Notes: generated by a model from the letters alone, not told the origin. Counted from the stretch's first letter, positions 24,758 to 35,332 are shown. The stretch: 44,566 nucleotides of DNA from Basidiobolus meristosporus CBS 931.73 (GCA_002104905.1 MCFE01000691.1:1-44566), one strand, 5' to 3'. A program made the numbers and translations.

Positions 24758-27700
24758 TCAACGCATCGAGAGTCGCTCGATTTCTTCAACTGTCATCATC
24801 CTACCTGACATACTATTTTGAACTGGTCTGCGAGCAGGGTCATACGGATGTGGGGGCTGCCCATCTAGTTAATCAATAGATATTAGGATCAGTTTCGTTA
24901 GGTTCGGCCGAGATATACTGGTGCTTACTCAAGTAGGGAGGAGGCCTCATCGGAAAACCTCCCATATTGCCTGGCAGAGCTTGCTCTCTTCCAAATTGAT
25001 CGCGCGAAGCATAGGGGGAAGAGCCTGGGGGTATCAAATATGAGTTCTGTTGGAGGTTAGGTACGAACTGGTCAGGATGGAGTGATTGTTGACGTAGGAG
25101 GTGTTGCTGCTGAAGCATGGGGTGGTGTTGGTTCAACAGTTGGTCAAAGAACACCGGAGGTCTTTGTGTACCACCACCACCACCGCCTAGATTGTAAGGG
25201 GAGGGGTGGTCTGATCGGTATAGGGGTGTTTGATTGATATTCATGTTGTTCGGTGAAGAAAGTCTTGTGCGATTTGGGGATTCCTCATAGGATACACCGG
25301 ATGATTGCGACTGGTGAGATGCCATTGGTGCGCTGGCGGATATGGGCTCCATCCCACTCCCCGAATTACCCATTACTTGGGCGGGGTAGTTCGAGCGCGT
25401 GGTTTGGGGCTGGTACTGACCAGGTGGATTAGGTGAGCTTGGCGCGTAAGGAGAAATGGGTTTCTGGACTGGAGAGTAAGCTCCGTTGTTCGGTTCATTT
25501 TTGCCACTCAGTTGTCTATAAACAGAAGTCGGGATGTTTCCTCCAAATAGGGCAGCGATGGATTTGGGAGTAGGCTTGTTCTCCGCAGCCAAGGGCTCTG
25601 GCTTCTTAGTGGAAACAATTGAAGGATCCCCAAGTGCACTTGGACCGGGCAATTGCTTAGGATTTGCGAGCTCGATAGACTTGTTTTCATTGTTGTCCAT
25701 GGAGTCATTCGTTGCCTAGTTGAAGACACTTAGTGGAGCTTTCAAAAAGGAATTACTCTAATGAAGATTACCTTGTTCTTATTCAGCCGTGCCATTATCA
25801 TATTAAATCCAGTCTTATCTTCCGTATTGTCCTGAGGTGCCTGGTGTTTTGATGGTGCGTTGACTCCTAGGCTTTTCAATATATCAGCTTCGGATGTCAT
25901 GTTTGAATGAGATTGCTGCTGCCCAGGATTAGGCCTGAATTGGGATTGATGTTGACTTTGTGGCGGCTTGGCACCCAATTGCTTGAAAATATCTTCCTCC
26001 GTTAACATTCGTCCAGGGGCATGAGAGCCCGAGCCCAAAGGTTGTGCTCTAGGTGGTTGGCCGGTATGTTTCGAGGTACTTGCAGTAACACCCAAGGTTT
26101 TCAGTACGTCGGCCTCAGATAGCATCTTTTTGGTTTGCGCTGTACTAGTCAACACTGAAGTAGGCGCCAAATTGGTATGGGCTTGACTGGCTTGACTGCC
26201 CATCAATATCCGGCTTAACATAGCAGACTCTTGTAGTTTGCTAGGCTCGGAAAACCTTTCCTCCGCCATGTTCTCTTTTTGAAAGAGTCTGAAGAATCGG
26301 GAGGAGCCTTGAGCGGTATCTCCTTCGTTATTTACAGGGATTGACTCTCGAGTTGCGCTTACTGGAATCGTCGGCATATCCCGATTGTTGAGCAACGGCT
26401 CCATACTTTTCTTTTCATCCTTGAAGTTAAGACCACCCGGGCCAAATAAATAATCAATATTGCCCTGAGCTGGTTCTCTCCGAGAATTTCCATCCTCAAA
26501 CATAGTGTTCGTAGCGGTGTTCATTGTGTTCTGTTGCGTCATGTCTACTCTTGGCTTCATGCCTCCCCAGCTCTCAACCTGTGCTGCTTTTGGATTGGGT
26601 TGATATTGCGGTTCATTGCTACTAAGGTCCAAGTTCGGCTGCGACTTTTTAGTGTTTTGTTCATTCAGCTTGCTTTTCCAAGCTTGAATTTCATCAACGT
26701 AGCCAGTTTCATCGACAGTGCTGTACGAATGGCCATCCTGTTTCCCACCTTTCTCGGTTTCTGGGTCATAATTCATCCATTCGGGTGTATCCTGCTTACT
26801 ATTATAACGCTGATGCTCTCCGCCAATGTCCAACTTCTTTTCCAATAACTGCTGAAAATGTCTGTTGCGATCCTGTAGATTCCCATCTTTCCCGCCTATG
26901 GAAGAGTTAATGTTGAGCAGAGAGACAGCCGCCAATCTTAAAGTTAGCAACTTACCAGTCCTACGGCTCTGACCAGACCCTTGATTGTTGCGATTGCGGC
27001 CTCCCTGATTTTCTCGTGAGGAATTCTTTTCAAACTCCTCTCGGGTTTCACGCGAGCCTTTTCTGTTGGTGCCATTCTCTCGCTCTTTAGAGTAGTTACG
27101 TTCCCGCTCGACATTCGAGTTGGATGAACGCTTGCTATTATGTTCACCTCGATTGTCATCCTATGAGCACAATCAAGTTAGCCTCGCCACGCCGAAAAAA
27201 TCTGGCTTAGAGAATACTAACGTTTCGTCCATTTCGCCCATTTGCTAAATGGCGAGGAAGATTGTAACTATTTTTGGAGTTGCGGGATGAAGCCGATCTT
27301 TCAGACGATTTTGCATTCACCATTGCTTGCTTTTGGGAAGAAGCGAAACTCATTTTTGGGGGCCCGAGCACAATACTTTTTTCTAATAGATGTACGGTTT
27401 GTTAGAATTCTCTGTTTGGGACGATTTCAATGAAGTGCTATACCTCCGGGTTTGTTTGAGGTTTCTTCACAGTGCTTATCTGTAATTTTCAAGTACAAAT
27501 GTCCATTGGTTGTTAGCAGGGTAGCAATGGGGAGGCGCATTCGTTGGTGGTAGCATACCAGTTTTCCTGTCATCACTTGTGTTAAAAGGTTTCCTATAGG
27601 GAAGGTAGAGCGTTACCATATAGTGAGTTTGTCATATTAACATAGCGCCAATAAACCTACTTTCTTTCTGCTTCAGACTCGCGATAGCCTGATTCATAAT

Positions 27701-28161
27701 AGGTGTCGCTAGTGTATGTAAATAAGAAAATGAATGCCTGTTTATAGACATGCAGAAATAAAGTGTACTGACCCAATCCAGGTAGTAACATCAGGGAAAG
27801 TGTCAGGGCATTTGACCAAAGGACTTTTGGATAGTACAAGAAGCTGATCCACGCTGTATTTGACTGAGCGTTTCATCTTTGGGAAAGGCTTCATTTTCTC
27901 GCTTTCATTTTCTGGTTTTCTAGCTCTTTTTTCTTCTGCATCACCGGCTTCCGTGCTCTGAAGATTCTTTGACGCTTTTCTCCCATTTTTGTCCAATAAA
28001 GCACCTTTAGTCATTGGCTGAGAAGCAACAGGATCAGCAAGATTCGTGCTCAGAGTGGGCGAATCGTTACTTGAACTAATTGAACTGTTTTCAATTAACG
28101 ATGCTACTGTGGAGTTTAAAAGCTCACTAATACTATTGTTACTCTCGTCGAATGTTGCCAT
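24758..28161 (-). CDS. 4E-T-like eIF4E-binding protein
   Basis: Nine exons (27773-28161, 27661-27708, 27559-27593, 27444-27479, 27222-27382, 26956-27160, 25772-26895, 24929-25715, 24758-24864) join in frame to 963 residues, about the length of animal 4E-T (985 in human). The protein is mostly low-complexity Ser/Asn/Gln/Pro. Near residue 100 is KYSVDQLLVL, an exact YxxxxL-phi eIF4E-binding motif placed near the N-terminus as in 4E-T/Cup, followed by SIVLGPPKMSF. A repeated motif (E-x-D-[IV]-[LF]-K-x-L-G) occurs three times mid-protein. The C-terminus is Gln/His-rich. The last exon is inferred: a strong gtaagc donor at 24928 splices to an ending with MTVEEIERLSMR; without it the frame stops 18 codons later at 24873. 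4E-T carries eIF4E into P-bodies and links it to decapping. The exon 1 donor (gtcagt) is weak. Confidence 0.7.
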
Positions 28162-28957
28162 GATGACTAAACTATCGATCAGTGAAAAAGTAAGTAAGAT
28201 GTTGGATGATGGGCGGGTTTACTAGCTACGCTGGCTCATTCATCTGCATGAGTTTGTATCCACAATCAAGGGATTCTAGTACATATGTAAAGAAACGCAA
28301 TATATCATATGTATGCTAAAGGAACTCACTTGGGAACTGTTTGGAGAAGATACTATTGGTCAGCTTCGAACAGGTTAAGCTATGAATTGATGTGATAGTC
28401 TGATGGCAAAGCCGTGAAATGAATATATTTCAATCAAGAACTATCAGAATCCTCAAATATCAAGAAAAACTCTGAAATAAGACTTTAGGGAAAACCGGGT
28501 GAGAAACAATACGATTTGTTCAAAGCAGGCAAAGTTTGGTGGTTGGAGAAAGAAGACCAGCTGGAAATTGCTGACTATGAGTATTATAGCCAAAAGGAAA
28601 TTTCGTGGCATCTTACCCGAATTATAACCACCTACTGATCCAACATTGGAAATATGGTTATTCTATAACCGAACTGAAATGAAATTGTGCGATTTTGCAA
28701 CTGCGGCTACGGTTGGCCTTGCTATCTGTGTATGCCACGAATATATATAACTCTCTGGATAATGCGTAAACAACTGTTCTTAATATGGAAATCTCCGAAC
28801 TAGTCTAGAAATTTACTTTTCAATGCATAATGCAATTCCCAAGCAAATCAAAACATCATGTTAATTGGCTGCCAACGGCTGCTAAAAGAGAACACTAGGT
28901 GGAATTTGCCTCTGCTGCCTGAAGGCATGTGGCGGTGATGAGGGGGGAGGGGGAGGG
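28162..28957. promoter_or_regulatory. upstream region of the 4E-T-like gene
   Basis: About 800 AT-rich bases between two minus-strand genes. They should contain the 4E-T-like promoter and leader and the 3' end of the nitrilase gene. I see no ORF, tRNA or repeat. A G-rich run (ggggggagggggaggg) lies at 28942-28957, next to the nitrilase stop. Confidence 0.45.
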
Positions 28958-30483
28958 TCAAGGCCGACCAACACTAACGTCTGGGTACACGTCGAACCGG
29001 CGCTGAGTGGTGATTGGGATCCCTTGTCTTGTGGCACTCAATTTGTCGAGGTCTGGCCAGAGAGATGCATTAGATAGCTATGTTGAGTAGAATGTAAGAT
29101 CACCTACCGATGGCTGCATAGACAATATCCTCCATGTGGCCAGTGGTTGCAACCACCTCGCCACTGATTTAGAGTGAAGTTAGTATTTGCAACATTAGAT
29201 TATTTCCTCTGGTGACTCATACTTTGGATCAACCACAGTAGAATGGCCCCACGCCGCATATCCTGAGGAGGTATCCCGGGCCGGCGAGCATGCGGCGACA
29301 TACATCTGTCAGATATATTAAGTATTTGGAAGAGTTCGAAAGGGAGGCTTCTTACGTGGTACCTGATTATCAACTGCCCTGTATCAATAAGTTAGCCGGG
29401 AACCTTATCAAACAAGTGATGTGTGTACCTAGCGCGTTGGAGGAGCTCCCAGTGGAGTGGTCCAGTAGTCATGTTAAATGCCCCGGGATACAACATGGCA
29501 ATGCACCCTGTATAGATGTATATATATATATGAGTCGATAACAAAAAGCCTATTCACTCCTGCCAAAAAGATTACCATTGCGTGCAGCTATCATCGCTAG
29601 CTCTGGAAATCTTATATCGTAGCATATCCCGATGCCAATCCTACCATACTCTGAACATCTCGTGAGTAATAGATCGATTTGGTTGGTGCACTAATAGATT
29701 TACCAGTCTCGAAATGCGTCACCTTATTGCCTGGACTTAAGGTATCACTCTCCTGCAGTATGTTAATACAGAGAACAAAACTGGACCATTCTACGAAAAC
29801 GCCTTACCCAAAACCGAATCTTGCCAGGAATATCGATGTTGAATAGGTGAATCTTACGGTGCTTTGCGATCATCTCCCCTTTGTCCAAACGAAGCAAAGT
29901 AAGAGCATGGTTTATGGTGCATATTGGTGTCTGACTACCTTTTGGATTGTAGATTGTGCACGTGTTGTAGAGTTTATCGGCATCTTTTTCTGGGATTGAA
30001 CCTGGAAATACTTAAGTTTGTGTGTTGAAGTTAATGGCGAGGTGATTTCTTTTTATCTACCTCCTACTAAATAAACCCCCGCTTGCTAAGCTTGTAGTTA
30101 GCATTTCCAAGGCCATTGGGAAAGTACCTAACGCTACTTGCCTTTGCTACTTCGGACAACGCTTTGACAGAATCGCCTGGAATGGTTTCAGCGTATTGTG
30201 GAAAGTATTGGGTCCCGTACGGAGAGTTGAAGCATTCCTACGAAATCTATTGAGTTGGAATATATTGCAGGTAAGGTGTACAGAGCATACTTACTGGTAA
30301 TACAACTATGTTGGCGCCATTCTTGGCTGCCTCCAAAACGCGCTCACGGGCTACGGTAAGATTAGTGACTTTGCAGGAGTCTACTTTCTGCTGAACCAAG
30401 GCCAACTTAAACGACTTCCCAGTGCTCGAACTATACCACCGTCTTTGGAGAGGTTTGCTCAAATTCCAGGTTCGCTTCAACAT
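28958..30483 (-). CDS. omega-amidase / NIT2-like nitrilase, probably mitochondrial
   Basis: Twelve exons (30295-30483, 30138-30237, 30061-30081, 29939-30001, 29808-29878, 29704-29752, 29576-29650, 29429-29507, 29363-29378, 29223-29305, 29108-29163, 28958-29052) join in frame to 298 residues. The carbon-nitrogen hydrolase triad is present: Glu in VVLPECFNSP, Lys in HRKIHLF and Cys in [42 protein letters not shown] and HSTVVDPNGEV also match NIT2. Omega-amidase hydrolyses alpha-ketoglutaramate and alpha-ketosuccinamate. The first 25 residues ([20 protein letters not shown]) look like a mitochondrial presequence. Two exons are tiny, 21 and 16 nt, and both carry residues the family requires. Confidence 0.92.
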
Positions 30484-30727
30484 AATTAAGCTTTCACTGG
30501 ATGGTATACCACACTACTGGAAAGATATCGAACTCCATGCACTTTATACTCCCCTTCGGAGCCCAATCAGATGACATCATTCAAAATTGGTATCTAGTGC
30601 TACCATTGATATTGATGAAGCGCACAACCAAGAGTCAGTCAACATACAATACTCATTCTCATTTAAAGCTTGTCAAGTCGGGCTTCAGGTATTCAATTTT
30701 ATCCATGTTTATTTGGTCAAGTATATC

Positions 30728-31759
30728 TCAAATTCCTACTAAATGCCACATAGCAGCCAGCAAGAGAAAGTATATGGAAGGGTGCGCAGCTTTGTGTTCG
30801 GTAGTTGCGACACTTCTAACGGAGGGGTGGGTAAGCTTAGGATTCAACACACGGTCGATCACATGTAGCACCCCATTGCTGAGCAAGATGTTTCCCTTCT
30901 TGATTATAGCGTTGTTGACGAATATCCTGCCATCTCTGATTCGAATAGTTAGATTTCCCCCCGAACCAGAGATGTATTGATCTTGGTCGGACATTTGTTG
31001 CGTAAATATCAGTGAGGGGGTAATAACATGATATCTGATCAAGTCAACCTCGGACTTGGCGGAATCCGGCCCCTGGCTAGTCAGGTTGGAGAACTTCCAT
31101 GCCGAATTTTCTGGTACAAAATATGTTAGACCTACAAGTTGATCAATGGGCGTGGCTAATTTCTGTGACTTGGTGAAACTTAGGAAGTCGGTTAAATTTA
31201 AGGCGGTTAGTGTTTGGCTTGGATAAGTTGGCGGGGTAAATACGTTATCCACAAGGTTAAGCAATCCATTAGAAGCAGGCAGATCGGATGCAGTGACATT
31301 GGCGCTGAGAATACCAAAGCCAACCTGGTATTGTCTAATAGGCTTCTTAATCACTCGTAACTCCAGGTTTTGAGGCTGTGCTACTGGCAAATGCACGAAT
31401 CGTGGATCTTCCAGCAAGGTGCTGATTACCTCTGAGGTGACTATCTCATCAAATTTCTTGATATCACGCGACAAGTGATACTTGAAGACTGAGGCCGCAG
31501 TATTTGCCTCAATTTTGTCGAAGGCAATGCCTTGTAAGGCGGAATCAATTGGAGCAAAGATAGTGTACGGACTGGGACCGGTTAAGATATCCTTGAAATC
31601 TGAGAATCCCGGTTGGCTTATTATTGAACTGAATATCTTTAGGTTCGGATTACTGAGAATATTTTGATAGAGGCTGTTACTAGTATTCTGACCCAATACT
31701 AAGTAACTATTTAGAAGTAGCCACCTAATCCCATGTAGAAGCGCTATTCTTTTTGCCAT
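30728..31759 (-). CDS. secreted two-domain fasciclin (FAS1) protein, possibly GPI-anchored
   Basis: Intronless, 343 residues. An N-terminal signal peptide (ALLHGIRWLLLNSYLVLGQ) leads into two FAS1 domains, about residues 30-170 and 180-310. Each has the FAS1 hallmarks: YTIFAPIDSALQ and TYFVPENSAW for the first conserved region, and NGLLNLVDNVFTPP and NGVLHVIDRVLNP for the second. Several NxT/S sequons fit an extracellular protein. The C-terminus is a hydrophobic stretch (IYFLLLAAMWHLVGI) after a polar segment, as in a GPI-attachment signal. Fungal FAS1 proteins are linked to adhesion or cell-wall roles; no ligand can be inferred. It is divergent from the tyrosinase gene, so the two secreted proteins may share control. 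Confidence 0.88.
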   Translation of the reverse strand: MAKRIALLHGIRWLLLNSYLVLGQNTSNSLYQNILSNPNLKIFSSIISQPGFSDFKDILTGPSPYTIFAPIDSALQGIAFDKIEANTAASVFKYHLSRDIKKFDEIVTSEVISTLLEDPRFVHLPVAQPQNLELRVIKKPIRQYQVGFGILSANVTASDLPASNGLLNLVDNVFTPPTYPSQTLTALNLTDFLSFTKSQKLATPIDQLVGLTYFVPENSAWKFSNLTSQGPDSAKSEVDLIRYHVITPSLIFTQQMSDQDQYISGSGGNLTIRIRDGRIFVNNAIIKKGNILLSNGVLHVIDRVLNPKLTHPSVRSVATTEHKAAHPSIYFLLLAAMWHLVGI

Positions 31760-32574
31760 CTCCTCTGTGGGGAAGCCGTATTGCTGGTTAAGCGCTAATG
31801 CCCTATAAAATATGAAAACCCTTTCAGAACACTGCTATGCTATAGGTTCATATGGCTCGGAGAAAACCTTCTACCTTTTCCGGGGTGTTTTTTTACAACA
31901 CTTGGGTTATGGATCCAGTTAAAATTTACAAGAGCCCAAAAGTGGGGCAAAGATATGAAGAAATCCGACGAAACTTTACAAGATCAGGTAGTGTTAAGAC
32001 TCTCCAAACGATTAAATCATGGAATCAGATTCCATTTTATCTGTCTTTCAGTTATGAATACGGTATATACATCCTGCATGATCGCGGAATTTTTCTAACT
32101 TGAATCACTTCCTGAGTTGTTATTTGATTCGGCAGTGAAGTATGTTTGAGCAAAAACTATATATTACTGGTCGGAGTGACTTCTTAAATTGTGGGAGAAG
32201 ATAGACGATTGCTTTCCATTTACTATACTATGTGTTGTTTGGATAATTGGGCTATGGTGAGGGTCCTGTCTATCCAGTGTATTCCTTGTAATTTAAATGC
32301 TTCAAACATTGGAGCAGGAAGCGGCTCTCAATGTTAAAAATATGCAATTAATGATGAAGAGTTAGGGGTACTGGGCAGAAATCAACAAGAGGCAACGTGA
32401 TAAAAAGCTGAAACAAGCTGCTTGCCTCCGAAGTACCGAATCAATTTTAATTCTTTATAAGTTGCATGATTACCAGCCATATCCCGATTGATCTTGAGCA
32501 CTTGTTTCCATTCAAAGCTTTTTGCTATATCAAGTCAGTTGGGTTAGATTTAAGTTACTATACAGTGACCAGGA
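31760..32574. promoter_or_regulatory. divergent region fasciclin / tyrosinase
   Basis: About 815 AT-rich bases between the two start codons. TATA-like strings lie at about 31804 (tataaaatat, readable on both strands) and about 32456 (tataag, about 115 bp before the tyrosinase ATG). An 83-codon ATG frame at 31853-32103 has no family resemblance and is not called. Confidence 0.45.
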
Positions 32575-33933
32575 ATGAAATTCGATACAGTCTTATGGCT
32601 CTTGCCTCTTCCTTTCATGGTACACGGTGCATGTCAAGGCGTTCGGAGGCGATCAGAGATTCGAGAATTGAGTGAGGCAGAAATGTCCTCTTTCATTGGC
32701 GCCATTTTGGAGCTTAAAAGAAGAGGAAAATATGACGGATTCGTAGTGCAACATGTGGATGGTTTTCCTTTCGCACATAACTCGCCAGCGTTTTTTCCCT
32801 GGCATCGAAAATATCTACTCAACTTTGAGGATGCTCTTCGTGAGATTGATCCCGATGTTACCGTGCCTTATTGGGTAAGTATTGCTGATCACCTGTATGC
32901 CAGTTTTATAGCTGAAATTTCAATAGGATTGGACTCTAGATTCGCAAGCTCCAGAAGCCAGCCCAATATTTACATGGTTTGGTGGGAACGGAGAGGGTGA
33001 AGATAACTGCTTAAAAAGTGGGCCATTCGCAAATTGGCGAACGTCAGTACCTGAACAAAAATGCCTACAGCGGCAGTTTGACCTGCAAAATGGGTTGATT
33101 TCACCATTACAATCCCCGGAGTTACTGCATGAAGATATAGCCACATCAAAGAATTATTCAACATTACAAACAGTCATCGAGATGGGAACTCATAGTTTGG
33201 TGCATGTTGGTATTGGTGGCGAAGGAGGAGATATGAGCTTTGAATACAGTTCAAATGAGTAGGTATTACATTCTTTCGTGTGCAAATGTTGCAAAACTAA
33301 TTCGTTGTAAACTTTTCCCACCAATGTAGCCCGATATTTTGGCTAGTCCATTCTTTTGTGGATAAAATCTGGTCAACTTGGCAGTCATTTGATCCAAAAA
33401 ATGCGCTAAGCTACGATGGAATTAATCCGGCAACAAACAAATCAGTTGCATTAACTGATGTACTGGACGTTTTCGGAACACAAGTCAAAGACGTAATGAG
33501 TACGAAAAAGCTATGCTACCGATATTCTCAAACACCAGCAATTCCAATGCCAAATAACGACACGTCTATCAGCAGACCTAGTCATTCAGGATCCTCGGAG
33601 AACGATATAATTAATATCATAAAGCGTAGGTTTGGTGAAGTTGCCACTTCAAATTCCTATAGAAAACGAACAATACTATATGGAGACATACCGGCATATT
33701 TCGATATTTATGGTGGGCCAACGCCTGATGACCGAAGCGAAAAATATCAGCTTAGAGTTCCAATGGGGCTACCGCAAAAATTCATCAATAAGATGGGATA
33801 TCCTACTAGAACAGTCCGAACAATTGAGAATACACATGGGAGATTAACAAGAATAATCAATCTAAACAAGGAATATATTTCACCAGTTTCCCTAGCAAAA
33901 AAGCTACAAACCGAATTGAGTATTTTTGGTTGA
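32575..33933 (+). CDS. secreted tyrosinase-family copper oxidase
   Basis: Three exons (32575-32874, 32927-33258, 33330-33933) give 411 residues. Tyrosinases hydroxylate monophenols and oxidise o-diphenols at a type 3 dicopper site, often for melanin or wall cross-linking. Seen: a signal peptide (MKFDTVLWLLPLPFMVHGAC), a CuA site with three histidines in order (VQHVDG, AHNSP, FPWHRKYLLNFEDAL), then VPYWDWTLDS. The CuB site has MGTHSLVHVGIGGEGGDMS and NDPIFWLVHSFVDKIWSTWQ. The last motif normally reads HH; here it is VH, but the retained histidine is the one in the family pattern (one residue before x3-D). The second intron splits the D of DPIF and only one junction restores it. There is no long C-terminal lid domain or membrane anchor. 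The stop lies 9 bp before the tRNA array repeat. Confidence 0.93.
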
Positions 33934-33942
33934 AGTTCAATT

Positions 33943-34139
33943 TTTGTAGCGATTTCAATGTATAGTCACCACTTCCCCAACATTCTATAGCCAGACACAC
34001 ATATGCTGGCTTCTTTCCAGCCAGCCACCATGTAAATAACGACTAGATTCTACGCCGGGGAGTCTGGAGCCGCCACCTTCAAAAGCACGGTCGCCTCCCT
34101 CGAGAACTGTCCAGAAATACCGATGATGCATCCTCACTC
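33943..34139 (+). repeat. element E, left copy
   Basis: Begins 9 bases after the tyrosinase stop codon, so it overlaps that gene's 3' flank. It contains a small hairpin (gctgg...ccagc near 34010-34030) and the phrase acgccggggagtctggagcc. The second copy at 37705 differs by single-base losses in short homopolymers (caaaagcacggtcgcc against caaagcacgtcgc) and one inserted t. Confidence 0.9.
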
Positions 34140-34263
34140 ACCCACCATTACCCGGCAAAGGACGGCTGGGCCCCAGGGGTGGAGGGATCTGGCGCAGAGC
34201 ATATCCACAACCCATCACCATGATAGGCCAAAAGCGGGGAGTGAGAAAAATGAAAAATAAATG
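34140..34263 (+). repeat. segment L, left copy
   Basis: GC-rich block (cacccaccattacccggc onward) between E and the first tRNA. The same block is the unpaired loop of the second palindrome centre at 41466-41566, so it marks the other fold-back point. Confidence 0.85.
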
Positions 34264-34334
34264 TGCGCTAGCTGGGAGTCGAACCCAGGCCAACTGCTTG
34301 GAAGGCAGTTATTCTACCGCTATACTACTAGCGC
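34264..34334 (-). tRNA. tRNA-Gly(UCC)
   Basis: Full cloverleaf: acceptor GCGCTAG/CTAGCGC, anticodon arm ACTGC-CTTCCAA-GCAGT, T arm GGGTTCGACTCCC. No intron. A T5 run (terminator) follows about 10 bases after the 3' end. Copy 1. Confidence 0.96.
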
Positions 34335-34679
34335 CTGTTAGTTATATAAAAAATTAGAAATAATATTCTATTAATTTTAATTGGTACTACTGGCAATGCT
34401 TTCCGGCAAACCTGTCGGACAGCCTCCCTAACTTACATCCAAATCCTTGGATAGTATGCCAACAATCAATGATCGGGCTCAGCCTGGATACAACCATGAA
34501 AAATCGAATAAGGCATGTATCCAAAGGGGGAGGGACGAACCAAAAAAGGGACCATTTCCCTTGTACGAAAGTAGGGAGTTGTGTAGGAATGAGCATCCTC
34601 ATCGAATAGGCAATGTAAAAGCGATAGATTCTAGTGAAACAAAAGGTGTACAGATATAGAAGTTAAAAAGAAAAAGTAT

Positions 34680-34752
34680 CGCCCAAAGGGGGGCTCGAAC
34701 CCCCGACCCTAAGATTAAAAGTCTCATGCTCTACCGACTGAGCTATTCGGGC
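34680..34752 (-). tRNA. tRNA-Lys(UUU)
   Basis: Acceptor GCCCGAA/TTTGGGC, anticodon loop CTTTTAA, T arm GGGGGTTCGAGCCCCC. Followed by actttttcttttt, a strong Pol III terminator. No intron. Copy 1. Confidence 0.96.
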
Positions 34753-35109
34753 TCACACAATCTAGTGAGATCTATGTATATGAATACCTTCAAATAATAT
34801 GTACGCATACATGCACACGTATGTGCTCCAATATAGCAAAACCAATTTCCCAGCCATACCACTGTTAGCTGGACAGTCACCTCCACCTCCTACTAGAGCC
34901 TGCCACTTGTCTGCAGCGGAATGATACACAAACGCTGATGTGAATTGGGTTAGGGGATTCATGAAATACAAAGCCACGGAGACCTATACCTACCAGGCCT
35001 ACGCCAGTAACAGGTATAACCTCTGAGCCATTCCCCATGGAAGAACTACCGTGTGGGAAGTAATCATAGGGCTATAAGAATTTTCTACAAAGAGTACATC
35101 ATCAGTAAT

Positions 35110-35191
35110 GACACTTTGGCGGAGTGGTTAACGCGGTGCCCTGCTAAGGCATTTCCCTATGGGAGCGCAGGTTCGAATCCTGCAGGTGTCG
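35110..35191 (+). tRNA. tRNA-Ser(GCU)
   Basis: Class II tRNA with a variable arm (CCCTATGGG). Acceptor GACACTT/AGGTGTC, anticodon loop CTGCTAA. A T7 terminator follows. No intron. Copy 1. Confidence 0.96.
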
Positions 35192-35262
35192 TTCCTTTTT
35201 TTCATGTATTCTCATTGATACGAAATCATTTTAATGTATTGGAACAGCATTATCTTAGCAAT

Positions 35263-35332
35263 GGTGGGGTATAGCATAGTAGATAGATAGTCTACTGGAG
35301 GTGCTGATGGCCGAGTTCAAATCACGGAGGAT
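35263..35332 (+). pseudogene. tRNA-like relic
   Basis: A perfect five-pair anticodon-type arm (GTAGA-TAGATAG-TCTAC) is followed by a B-box-like T arm (CCGAGTTCAAATCACGG, one mismatch), but no matching acceptor stem and a minimal D region. It lies where a tenth tRNA would fit in the spacing. The loop lacks U33, so it is not a working tRNA. Copy 1. Confidence 0.35.

Noticed and set aside
31853-32103. 83-codon ATG frame with a TATA-like string 48 bp upstream
   Set aside because: No recognised family, atypical composition and a location inside a divergent promoter. It is likely chance in AT-rich DNA.
32575-33933. Tyrosinase as a horizontally acquired bacterial gene
   Set aside because: It has two ordinary spliceosomal introns and a fungal-type signal peptide. 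AT-rich composition alone does not support transfer.
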